Source of the DNA: Lolium rigidum
Taxonomy: Eukaryota; Streptophyta; Magnoliopsida; Poales; Poaceae
NCBI RefSeq assembly: GCF_022539505.1
Contig: NC_061510.1
Coordinates: 272,437,687 to 272,501,686, forward strand
Reading direction: 5' to 3'
DNA: 64,000 nucleotides
Below, piece after piece: positions 47,819 to 57,186 of the stretch (positions are counted from its first letter, which is position 1; each line of letters opens with the position of its first letter). Position numbers and translations under genes: made by a program. The notes beneath the pieces are model-generated. The model worked only from the letters and a program-made list of their open reading frames with translations. It had not been told where the DNA came from and ran no database searches.

Positions 47819-48463
47819 TCAACTGACATCGAAGGGTGGTGCACCTACAGCGGGGTTTGGAGTTTTCTCAACCATGCATAGTATATTAGATACATAAGTT
47901 TCAGCGTCTCCCTTCTCATTAATCTTGGGCTTGCTACTCTCATCGAACAAATTTTCAGGAACAAGCCAAGCATAGTTATGTTCTAGTGCATCATTCATAG
48001 CTAGGAGTTTACAAGGTATTGGTGCTTTGATCTCCCCACCATCATTAACATTATTAGTGTACCTTATCCTATCCATATCCATTTTTTCAAGGAGACCAAC
48101 AAAATTAGTATGAGAACCAAGCATATTAAATTTAGCAAAGACCTTTCTAGCCTCTCTTGCTAGACCACCAAATTCTCTAAGAAGGGTTTCTAAAACAAAA
48201 TCTTTCTTTTCCCCCTCTTCCAAATCACCAAGTGTAAGAAACATGTGTTGGATTATAGGATTGAGATTAACAAATTTAGTTTCCAACAAGCGAACTAAAG
48301 CAGCAGCAGCAATTTCATAAGTAGGAGCAAGTTCTACCAAGTGTCTATCTTCAAAATCTTCAACGCTACTAACATGGGTGAAAAATTCTTCTATATTGTT
48401 CCTCCCAATTATAGACCCTTGTCCTACCGGTATGTTCTTTGTGGTAAAATTAAAAGGAAACAT
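47819..48463 (-). CDS. Element C1 ORF, 214 aa, unknown function
   Basis: The minus-strand ATG at 48463 lies about 205 bases inside the primer site, the normal place for gag. Mostly helical, acidic/Leu-rich (LETLLREFGGLAREARKVF), ending in a conserved AWLVPENLFDESSKPK block that is shared with element B (26587-26835). No capsid-core, zinc-knuckle or enzyme motif seen. The frame is intact while pol is absent, which argues for a role in trans-mobilisation or simply recent insertion. I do not recognise a named family. Confidence 0.65.
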   Translation of the reverse strand: MFPFNFTTKNIPVGQGSIIGRNNIEEFFTHVSSVEDFEDRHLVELAPTYEIAAAALVRLLETKFVNLNPIIQHMFLTLGDLEEGEKKDFVLETLLREFGGLAREARKVFAKFNMLGSHTNFVGLLEKMDMDRIRYTNNVNDGGEIKAPIPCKLLAMNDALEHNYAWLVPENLFDESSKPKINEKGDAETYVSNILCMVEKTPNPAVGAPPFDVS

Positions 48464-48699
48464 GATGAATTAAGTAAAGTAAATGCAAGTAACTAATTTT
48501 TTTGTGTTTTTGATATAGCAAACAAGACAGTAAATAAAGTAAAGCTAGCAACTAATTTTTTTGTGTTTTGATATAATGCAGCAAACAAAGTAGTAAATAA
48601 AATAAAGCAAGACAAAAACAAAGTAAAGAGGTTGGGAAGTGGAGACTCCCCTTGCAGCGTGTCTTGATCTCCCCGGCAACGGCGCCGAGAAAATATGCT
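48464..48699 (-). other. Element C1 leader with tRNA-Asp primer site
   Basis: The primer site is at 48670-48687 on the minus strand, matching tRNA-Asp at 17 of 18 positions (first base C for T), 12 bases inside the LTR. An imperfect duplication (AGCTAGCAACTAATTTTTTTG, 48492-48506 and 48543-48563) lies downstream. Confidence 0.75.
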
Positions 48700-50291
48700 T
48701 GATGGCGTGTATTTCACACGTTCGTTGGGCAACCCCAAGAGGAAGGTATGATGCGCACAGCAGCAAGTTTTCCCTCGAGAAAGAAACCAAGGTTTATCGA
48801 ACCAGGAGGAGCCAAGAAGCACGTTGAAGGTTGATGGCGGCGGGATGTAGTGCGGCGCAACACCGGAGATTCCGGCGCCAACGTGGAACTCCGCACAACA
48901 CAACCAAAGTACTTTGCCCCAACGAAACAGTGAGGTTGTCAATCTCACCGGCTTGCTGTAACAAAGGATTAACCGTATTGTGTGGAAGATGATTGTTTGC
49001 AGAGAAAATAGTAAAACCAAGTATTGCAGCAGATTTGTATTTCAGTATTAAAAGAATGGACCGGGGTCCACAGTTCACTAGAGGTGTCTCTCCCATAAGA
49101 TAAAAGCATGTTGGGTGAACAAATTACAGTCGGGCAATTGACAAATAGAGAGGGCATAACAATGCACATACATGACATGATAAGTATAGTGAGATTTAAT
49201 TGGGCATTACGACAAAGTACATAGACCGCCATCCAACTCGCATCTATGCCTAAAAAGTCCACCTTCGGGTTATCGTCCGAACCCCTCCGGTATTAAGTTG
49301 CTAACAACGGACAATTGCATTAAGTATGGTGCGTAATGTAATCAACAACTCCATCCTCGGACATCGCGCCAATGTTTTATCCCTAGTGGCAACGAGCACA
49401 ACACAACCTTAGAACTTTACATCCATTGTCCCGGTGTCAATGCGGGCATGAACCCACTATCGAGCATAAATACTCCCTCTTGGAGTTAAAAGTAAAAACT
49501 TGGCCAGAGCCTCTACTAGTAACGGAGAGCATGCAAGATCATAAACAACACATATGTAATAACTTGATAATTAACATGACATGGTATTCTCTATCCATCG
49601 GATCCCGACAAACACAACATAGAGTATTACGGATAGATGATCTTGATCATGTTAGGCAGCTCACAAGATCCAACAATGAAGCACAATGAGGAGAAGACAA
49701 CCATCTAGCTACTGCTATGGACCCATAGTCCGGGGGTGAACTACTCACTCATCACTCCGGAGGCGACCATGGCGGTGTAGAGTCCTCCGGGAGATGAATC
49801 CCCTCTCCGGCGGGGTGCGGGAGGAGATCTCCAGAATCCCCGAGATGGGATCGGCGGCGGCGTCTCAGTAAGGTTTTCCGTATCGTGGTTTTTCGCCTCG
49901 GGGGTTTCGCGACGGAGGCTTTAAGTAGGCGGAAGGGCGAGTCGGGGGCCCGACGAGGGGCCACACCATAGGGCGGCGCGGGCCCCCTAGGCCGCGCCGC
50001 CTTGTGGTGTCGCCACCTCGTGGCCCCACTTCGTATGTTCTTCGGTCTTCGGAAGCTCCGTGGAAAAATAGGCCCACTGGGTCTTCGTTTCGTCCAATTC
50101 CGAGAATATTTCGTTACTAGGATTTCGAAACCAAAAACAGCAGAAAACAGGAGCTGGCACTTCGGCATCTTGTTAATAGGTTAGTTCCAGAAAATGCACG
50201 AATATGACATAAAGTGTGCATAAAACATGTAGGTATCATCAATAATATGGCATAGAACATAAGAAATTATCGATACGTCGGAGACGTATCA
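48700..50291 (-). repeat. Element C1 5' LTR
   Basis: 1592 bp, pair of 43634-45228. Followed by CTCTC. Confidence 0.92.
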
Positions 50292-50296
50292 CTCTC

Positions 50297-51138
50297 CACC
50301 ACGATCAGACCTTAGCTGCTTGATCTTTCGATCAAGTTGGTTTTCTGCTTCAGCTTTAAAGATTTTGAAGTAATTAAGAGCTTCATCTTTAGATTTCAGG
50401 AGGTACACATAACAATATCGAGTAGAGTCATCAATTAAAGTCATGAAGTATCTTTTTCCTCCTTTTGTCAATTCACCACTCATTTCACAAAGATCTGAAT
50501 GTATAAGCTCCAGTGGTGCCAAGTCTCTTGCCTCCGCAGTCTTGTGAGACTTACGTGGTTGCTTAGGTTGCACACATACTTGGCACTTGGATTTCTTGAC
50601 AATAGCAAATTTCGGAATTATATTCATATTCGCTAGCCGCGTCATGCACCCAAAATTAATATGACAAAGTCGTGAATGCCAAATATCGGACTCACTATCT
50701 TTGCAAACATGATTAATAATTTGAGTACATAAGTCCGACGAGAGATAAGCGGAACAAGCCTCCGCACACATAACCCTTTCCAACAAATTGTCCACACTTG
50801 GAAATTACAACTTTATTGGACTCAAAAACCAACTTAAAACCATCTCGACATAAAAGCGATCCGCTAACGAGATTCTTATTAATTGATGGAACGTGCTTGC
50901 ACATTCTTCGCTGGATGGTCTTTCCTGAAGTAAACTTCAGATCCACCGTACCAACACCACGAACAGAAGCACGTGAGCCGTTTCCCATCAACACGGAGCA
51001 AGTCCTTGCGACCTGATAAGAAGAAAACATAGAGACATCAGAACATACATGTGTATTGGCTCCGGTTTCTATCCACCAATCAGGAGAATTACATACTGAA
51101 AGGACAGTAGGAGAAGTACCGTACCCAACGTCCTTCAT
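50297..51138 (-). pseudogene. Element D protease and N-terminal integrase
   Basis: Copia protease motif WWIETGANTHVC: the catalytic Asp position is Glu (codon GAA at 51069-51067). Then the pre-integrase zinc region (WHSRLCHINF...CQVC) and the first integrase catalytic residues (D in LIHSDLCE, D in RSDRGGE). The frame changes once at about 50750-50795. Cut at 50292-50296 by element C1. Confidence 0.83.
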
Positions 51139-51211
51139 CTCAGTATCAACACCAATAACAACATTTGCGGACCTGCCGTTGTTCTCACGCCGATCATGGC
51201 GTTCTGGGCAA

Positions 51212-52004
51212 TCAGGAGCCCAATGTCCAGGAGCGCCACAAACATGGCAGTTCCCTTTTCTTATAAGGAGTCTTCCTCTTGAAGTTGGTTGAGTTGGAGG
51301 CTTTGTTCTTCACGTCAAACTTGCCTTTTCCATTGTTCTTATTCTTAGACTTGTGAGATTGGAAGTTCTTCTTCTGTACCATATTGGCACTAGAACCTCC
51401 CTCAAAACTACGAGCGCGTGTGTCCTTTGCTCTCGCCTTCTCTTCCACATGAAGCGAGCCAATGAGATCCGAAACGGAAAACTCTTGTCTCTTATGTTTC
51501 AGAGAAGTAGCAAAGTTCCTCCACGAGGGAGGAAGCTTGGCAATAATGCCGCCGGCCACAAATTTGTCCGGTAAGGTACACTTAAACTGCTCGAGTTCTT
51601 TGGCAAGAGACTGAATCTCATGAGACTGCTCAACCACGGAGCGCTCATCAGTCATCCTGTAGTCATAGTATTGCTCCATGACATACAATTCGGTGCCAGC
51701 GTCCGAGACCCCAAATTTGGCCTCGAGCGCATCCCACGCATCTTTACCATAGTCGAAAGCCATGTACGGGTCAACAATGTTGTCCCCAAGAATGCTGAAC
51801 AAGGCTGCCTTAAACATGGCGTCGACCTTCTCAAACTTTTCCTGCTCCTCTGCAGAGAGAGGCCCCTCAGGTCTAGCATATGTGGCGCTAAAACAGCCTA
51901 GGTTTGTAAACCATAGAACTGCCTTTGTGCGCCACCTCTTGTAATGCATACCATCAAAGAGGGGAGGTCGAGTTGCGGCAACAACGCTGCTTGAATTGAT
52001 TTGC
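51212..52004 (-). CDS. Element D gag (copia), main exon
   Basis: Minus strand: FDGMHYKRWRTKAVLWFTN, DAWDALEAKFGVSDAGTELY, and LPPSWRNFATSLKHKRQEF are copia gag (UBN2-like) signatures, followed by a Lys/Asn-rich stretch. The zinc knuckle begins at about 51250 but the frame shifts within it, ending at 51212. Upstream the frame is open into the LTR; a proposed intron (52235-52005) would join it to an exon inside the LTR. Confidence 0.78.
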
Positions 52005-52235
52005 CTAAAATCAGGTTTTTGAATTGTTGAATATATAAGCAAATATCCATATGAAATAATCCGTACAAGTAAATGATAAATCATGACTATGAAAACAGCA
52101 AATAAACTAATCATGCAGACTAGTAAGATAGATGAACAGATCACATCTAAACAAGATAAACCGATCGCATCTACCACAGAAACTAGAAGAAGAAACTCTA
52201 ACAGAAACTGAAAGAGAGACGACAAGATAACATAC
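52005..52235 (-). other. Proposed intron across LTR/internal junction of element D
   Basis: Donor GCAAA|GTATGTT at 52235-52234 and acceptor TGATTTTAG|GC ending at 52005 on the minus strand, 231 nt. Splicing joins DNDAAAK to QINSSSVV in frame. It would remove the LTR end and the primer region, giving a gag-only mRNA. Inferred from splice-site sequence alone. Confidence 0.4.
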
Positions 52236-52938
52236 TTTGCAGCAGCATCGTTGTCGCCCATGTTGAGGTTGCCGAAGAAGTCGCTGAGGTCCGGGAAGAA
52301 GTTGTCGGTGTGGAGGAACTCGTCGTCCGATGACGACGTCGTGATGCCGATAGTCGCGCCGGAGCGCTCCCCAAAAACCTGATTGCCCCTCACCCGTACA
52401 GGTTCACGAGAGGCAGGGTTCCGGAGGCCTACTGTCCCGGCAGTCGGTGCACGCCGACGGACGGGATGAGGAAGACGAAGGCGGCGGCGCAATGAACTGG
52501 AAACAGGTAGTGGCGTATGCGTCTAGTCTAGACTAGGGTTGGCGTCCGCGCTTATATAGTGCGGTTCGGGAAGGTCGTGGGGTGCAGCCCACGTCCGAGT
52601 CGGCACAGCAAAAGATAAGCTCGGCTCGGTGAGATTCCCGCAACCCGCGGCGCGTCGAGTCGTGTCGTGTCGTGTCGTGACGAGGCGAGGCGAGGCGAGG
52701 CGAGGCGAGGCGGGCGGCGAAGGAGGAGGAGTGCGCGAGGGCTCTCTCTCTTCTCACTCACTTACTAGGACTAGAACAGCCCACCTTATATACCACTCCA
52801 ACTCTCTCCCAACTAGCAATGTGGGACTAAACTTTAGCCTCCACTAGTGCTGCCACTGATTATTGGAATGGGCCATGTGAGTTTCAGAATTTGATAATGG
52901 GCCATGGGCCAAAGGCCAAATGTCCCAAAATTCCAGCA
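52025..52938 (-). repeat. Element D 5' LTR (914 bp)
   Basis: TATA-like boxes on the minus strand at 52793-52785 (TATATAAGG) and 52559-52551 (CTATATAAG). A frame starting at 52492 (MRRRLRLPHPV...) lies just after the second. The copy has expanded CGTGT and GAGGC simple repeats (52662-52713) and lacks about 78 bp present in the other LTR. Confidence 0.92.
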
Positions 52939-52943
52939 CAATA

Positions 52944-53342
52944 CAGCTTGGGGTAAACTGAATGTAGAATTACATGCACTGCTCATTCACCCAGAAGCTC
53001 AAATTGATCAGAAATATAGGAAGTACACATGGGTTTGTAATAGAAGTAATAAAGTGAATAAAAATAAGAAAAAAAATACCTGGTCAAACATTTCAGCCTA
53101 TGAATGTAAATGCGCTATAAAACAGGCTCGTATTTTTATCTTTCTTACCATTTCATAACTATGAGAACAAAAAGCAATTTCAATCCCAGTCAATTTCAAT
53201 AATTACGGGTTCCAGATCGAGAAAAAATAGACATATTCCTCAATTAATGAAAAAGTACAATTCTAATCGATAATTCAACACCCCTCTCATGTGTAGTTGC
53301 ACTAAGCCTAAACAAGGATCAAAAGTTGGACCCATTTTATTA
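52944..53342. other. Right flank of copia D, no gene seen
   Basis: Second copy of the duplicated unit at 39965-40255, then AT-rich sequence with no gene. Confidence 0.5.
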
Positions 53343-53478
53343 CTCCCTCCGATCCATAATAAGCGTCGATGAAACGAGTGAATGGGCACACTACGAGTGA
53401 ATAGAATAGAGTAATAGACACACCAAAATGTATCTAAATACACGTGATTAAGCGACAAGTATTATGGATCGGAGGGAG
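53343..53478. mobile_element. Stowaway MITE, 136 bp
   Basis: CTCCCTCCGATCCATAATAAG at the left and its near-perfect reverse complement at the right, with TA on both sides (53341-53342, 53479-53480). The terminal repeats could fold to a hairpin. It lies about 550 bp upstream of the ERF start codon. Confidence 0.93.
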
Positions 53479-54025
53479 TACTTAAGTTGCGCGAGCCAAA
53501 TTTTGAACTCAAGACATGTTTGGTTTGGTACCATCTAGAATTGCATGCACGAACTTTGGTGGGTGAAAAAACATATTTAAAAAATTAAACTGGTTTTCCA
53601 ATAAAATCTATCTTCTTTCAGTCCAACTCTTCTTTTTTGTGGGAACTTTGCAGTCCTAGACGACCTGCCTGCATACTGAACACTTAGTGAAAGATAGTTA
53701 TGTCGTCACAACTAAAACATTTTAACAATCCAAATTCAAGAACTAGACATTTAGTTTCCGAATCAGCAGTTCCTCAAGCAGCTTCCATATGTAAAGCTCC
53801 CAAAACAACAGCCATCAGCCATCAACAGTGACACGCCTACAATCCAAATGACCATGAAGTCATTCGTCCTCCCATCTTCAGTGGCTCACATTCTCCTCCA
53901 CCTTATATATACACGCCTCTCCCCAATGACATTTAGCAGCCTCGAACCTTAATTCGCCTCTAACAGTGAGCTACACTACCAGGCCATCGACAGTCACCAC
54001 CTGTGGGCGCGCACCCTGTCCATAA
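53479..54025 (+). promoter_or_regulatory. ERF upstream region with TATA box
   Basis: TATATATA at 53904-53911 in a CT-rich context, about 115 bases before the ATG. This places the transcription start near 53940 and gives a leader of about 85 bases. No other element identified. Confidence 0.7.
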
Positions 54026-55231
54026 ATGGCGATGAAGCGCAAGCTGTCTACCACAGAGGCTGACTTCGCCTCCGACGATCTCCACCACCACCACCACGAC
54101 ATCACCGGCGTCACGTTAGTGGCACGGCCGGAATCCTGGGCAGAGACGGTCGGCGCCGTGGCGGCAGTGCAGCGTGGTCGGAAGCGCTTCGTGGGCGTGC
54201 GGCAGCGACCGTCTGGGCGGTGGGTGGCGGAGATCAAGGACACCATCCAGAAGATCCGGGTGTGGCTCGGCACCTTCGACACCGCCGAGGAGGCGGCACG
54301 CGCCTACGACGAGGCCGCCTGCCTCCTCCGCGGCGCCAACACCCGCACCAACTTCTGGCCACGCACCGCCGCCGTGGAGGCTACATCCGCCGTTGATGCC
54401 GGGGCGAACTACCACCACCACACGCCGCCGGAGCCATCGGCTCTCCCCTCCAAGGTTACCAACCTCCTCCTCCTTCGCCTCAAACGAGCGCGCACCATTG
54501 GCCACGATGGCTACCTCGGTGCAATTGCCGGTGCACAGAGCGCACTGGTGCAAGAGCAAGAAGGGTACGGCGTCGGTGGCCAGGAGGAGTGCAGCTTCCA
54601 AGTAGACGACTTCTTCAGGAGCGAAGACTCTGTCGGCGACGAGCATGACCATGGCGTCGTGAAACACGAGGAGGACTCGAACTGCTCACAGGACGCCGAC
54701 GATGACGGCGAGGAGGAGGCGCCCCTGGACTTCGGATTCATGGACGCGCCCCCATTATCACCAGGAGACGTGAACGACGCGGGGCTGTTCTCACCGTTCG
54801 AGATGATGGCGTCGGAGATCGGCGGCACAGAGACAGAGACGACGGAGTACGACGGCGCCAGCGAGCACTCGGCGGCGATCCACGAGGCGATGAGGAGGAT
54901 GAAGTACGAGCGTAAGATCTCCGCCTCGCTCTACGCGCTGAGCGGCGTGTCGGAGTGCCTCCGCATGCGCCTGAGCAGCGCCGACGATCGTGCCGGAGCC
55001 GGACACGGGCTGGCGCTGTCCGGCCTGAGGGATGCGTGCATGAAGAAGAAGCAACAAAACCAAGAATCTAAGGGCGGGGTGCATGAGGAGAGCTCCGGCA
55101 GCAACAGCTTCTCGTCGTCGGACGTGGCGAGCTCTTCGCCGGAAGCCGGGATCTCGTCGCCGAACGCGGTCGACAGCGACGTGCTCCTGTGGAGCTCCCT
55201 TGACCTGGCTCCCATCTGCCACATGTCGTAA
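54026..55231 (+). CDS. AP2/ERF transcription factor, 401 aa, intronless
   Basis: One AP2/ERF DNA-binding domain at about residues 54-111: [19 protein letters not shown], the conserved [19 protein letters not shown] helix and RGANTRTNF end. One domain and no second AP2 or B3 domain make it an ERF-family member. Val at the position usually Ala in ERFs (WVAEI) together with the IKDT segment resembles the RAP2.11-like subgroup, which is inference. A KRK near the N-terminus and KR pairs before the domain could be nuclear signals. A His run (residues 20-24) and acidic tracts (about residues 220-240) look like activation regions. It should bind GCC-box-type promoter elements and regulate stress or hormone genes. 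First ATG chosen; TATA position agrees. Intact, GC-rich. Confidence 0.93.
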   Translation: MAMKRKLSTTEADFASDDLHHHHHDITGVTLVARPESWAETVGAVAAVQRGRKRFVGVRQRPSGRWVAEIKDTIQKIRVWLGTFDTAEEAARAYDEAACLLRGANTRTNFWPRTAAVEATSAVDAGANYHHHTPPEPSALPSKVTNLLLLRLKRARTIGHDGYLGAIAGAQSALVQEQEGYGVGGQEECSFQVDDFFRSEDSVGDEHDHGVVKHEEDSNCSQDADDDGEEEAPLDFGFMDAPPLSPGDVNDAGLFSPFEMMASEIGGTETETTEYDGASEHSAAIHEAMRRMKYERKISASLYALSGVSECLRMRLSSADDRAGAGHGLALSGLRDACMKKKQQNQESKGGVHEESSGSNSFSSSDVASSSPEAGISSPNAVDSDVLLWSSLDLAPICHMS

Positions 55232-56032
55232 TTTCTTCTCCCCTCGGGTATACACTTCGTTGGGGTCGGGGAAAAATTTATGGATTAATTCGTGGTATTC
55301 TTTTTGATACGTACACAATTTGTTTTGGATTTAACTCATCATCATTCTTGGTACTTTTACCAATCCAGAGAAGACCTTGTTCGTCAGAAATTTCTGTTGT
55401 GCTAAGAGTTGCAGTGTTGCTGCCTAGTATGCTTTTTAGTTCCCGAAGACTAGTTTATTCATGCAGCTATTTTTTTCTACGAAATCCAGTACAGAGGTAG
55501 ATGCTCACACAAACATACATACATTCATCCCTATGAACGCACGCACACACTAATCCTATAAGCACACACACAATTTTTCTCATGATAAATTGATAATAGA
55601 TGGTACTGTATATTTAGTTGTACCACCGACCAAACAGTAAACTGAGCCCTGGCAAGATCATGGTCGTTATCGCAAAGATTATGTCGTAGCATGGGAATTT
55701 GACTGATTTCGCTCAAATTTCCGTTTGACAGATTTTAATTAACCACTCCATCAGTTAATCTCCAATATAGTAATAATCACACTAACAGACTAACAGTTGT
55801 GGCGTAACAGCAAATATAAATACACAAGATCGAGAAATACAGTGAAAATGGAACCTGAAACAATCCTTGATTCCGAGAAACTACTATCTCTCAGATCTTC
55901 CTTTCTCTATTCTTGTACTCCTGAATGGAAGAAAAGAATCTAAGGAGTAGACGTGCAAGAGAAGAAACCCCTGCCCTCCGATCCGGCCGGCGTCGCCGCC
56001 GTGCGTTGAGGTTGAGGCTGTCCGACGGATCC
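55232..56032. other. Convergent intergenic region
   Basis: Holds the 3' ends of the ERF (+) and the small basic-protein gene (-), which face each other. Short CA-rich stretch at 55500-55580. No gene. Confidence 0.5.
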
Positions 56033-56320
56033 CTACCAGTAAAGCGTGCCGTATCCGGCGGTGGGCCTGACCCTCCCCCGGGTCATGAGGACGGTCATCC
56101 CTTCCGGGAGGCTGACCATGTAGGTGCGGTCGTTCCGGATCGTCACCGTGCCGCCGCCCACCCACTTCCCGTTGCGGAGCACCTCCACGGCCGTCCCCGG
56201 CGACAGCAGCGGCGGGAGCACCTTCGTCTTCCTCTTCATCTTCCTCTTCGTCTTGGTGCCGCCGCCGCCGCTCGCCGCCGATGATGATCCCTTCGTCTTC
56301 CGCGGCCCCGCCGCCGCCAT
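56033..56320 (-). CDS. Small basic protein, 95 aa, Agenet/Tudor-like
   Basis: ATG at 56320. Residues 1-34 are Gly/Ser/Lys-rich and strongly basic (KTKRKMKRKTK), a likely nuclear signal. Residues 40-88 read LSPGTAVEVLRNGKWVGGGT, then YMVSLPEGMTVLM and RVRPT, the spacing of an Agenet or plant Tudor-like domain (G-x-x-VEV, W-x-x-G, Y-x-V-x-L, RP). Such domains bind methylated histone tails or partner proteins. A TATA box lies 119 bases upstream on the same strand and codons are GC-rich. No intron. Real gene by promoter and composition; family assignment moderate. Confidence 0.7.
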   Translation of the reverse strand: MAAAGPRKTKGSSSAASGGGGTKTKRKMKRKTKVLPPLLSPGTAVEVLRNGKWVGGGTVTIRNDRTYMVSLPEGMTVLMTRGRVRPTAGYGTLYW

Positions 56321-56438
56321 CGCGCGCGCTTCGATCGTTCCTGCGTGCGTGCGGGCAGGCAGGCGATCGAGGATCGAGAAACAAAGCGCGGCCGATCGTC
56401 CAGCGATTGTAGATCACGTATGCAACCCGGAGGCGATG

Positions 56439-56446
56439 CTATATAG
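56439..56446 (-). promoter_or_regulatory. TATA box of the small basic-protein gene
   Basis: CTATATAG on the minus strand, about 120 bases before the ATG at 56320. Confidence 0.6.
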
Positions 56447-57186
56447 GCAGGAGCAGCGTCTGAATCGTAACCGGAGCCGGAATCGGACTAGGATTGTGCA
56501 CCACCTTACCGACCCACTTGCTGGTCAATTCCACCGTAATACAGGATTTCGGAGAGGATGATCAGACTGCATGCAAAATTCAGTGCGTTTCTGAAGAGCA
56601 GCATTTGGTCTGGGCCGAAATTTTTGAACCCATGCATGCGTTACAGCAGCTGGCCCATATATAATTGCATGGATTCTCCAAGCACCAGGAGCAAGACTTG
56701 TTCTTTTTTCTCTTGTGCATTGCACAGTAATTTATGGTACTCTCAGGTGATGTGAGTTGTACATTATATATATACTGTGTTATCAACCAAAGTTCAGAGA
56801 CGCACTTTCATTTATAGATGTTCCACATCAGCAACTGCTTTACAAGTGTTTATTGCAGAAAAGTTCAGATTCTCATCCGAACTTGCTAGCTACAAACTTA
56901 AATGTAGCAAAGAGAAAAGTACACGATGAGTAGAGTAGGAACGTTAAACAAGCATGTGCTAGTTTCATTTCCAAAGAGAAAGCGTCTGTCACAGTTAAGT
57001 TTTATCTAAAGCCGCATAAACAGATGGTTCAAAACCCTACCCAAGAGGACTGGCTAAGGTAATAGAACGAATCCAACTGAGACAAATATTGAGAAAAATG
57101 AAGGAATACATAGTCCATAGAAAGCTTTTATGAATCACAATGTATATGTGATACCCCTTTTTTTAAAAGATGCAAGTCATAACAAT
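56447..57186. other. Upstream of small gene, no further gene
   Basis: Promoter-side sequence, then unique AT-rich DNA up to the start of a CACTA-like end at 57187. Confidence 0.4.

Larger units (their letters stand above)
43634..50291 (-). mobile_element. Element C1: non-autonomous gypsy-type LTR retrotransposon
   Basis: LTRs 43634-45228 and 48700-50291 (1595 and 1592 bp), a perfect CTCTC duplication (43629-43633, 50292-50296), a tRNA-Asp primer site and a polypurine tract. The interior is about 3.5 kb and has one 214-residue frame; no protease, RT, RNase H or integrase. LTRs differ at about two dozen positions by eye, so the insertion is recent and younger than copia D, which it interrupts. 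Confidence 0.92.
40279..52938 (-). mobile_element. Element D: Ty1/copia LTR retrotransposon, split by element C1
   Basis: LTRs 40279-41244 and 52025-52938 in minus orientation (TGCTRGAATTTTGGG to ATTCAACA), with a perfect CAATA duplication (40274-40278, 52939-52943). Order on the minus strand: LTR, gag, protease, integrase, RT, RNase H remnant, polypurine tract, LTR. Integrase before RT defines copia. Element C1 sits in the integrase. Damage: protease Asp to Glu, a TGA, a frameshift, and loss of most of RNase H. Confidence 0.93.

Noticed and set aside
54116..54667. Long open frames antisense and out of frame to the ERF gene
   Set aside because: They are a by-product of high GC content; they lack promoters and recognisable domains and overlap the intact AP2/ERF frame.
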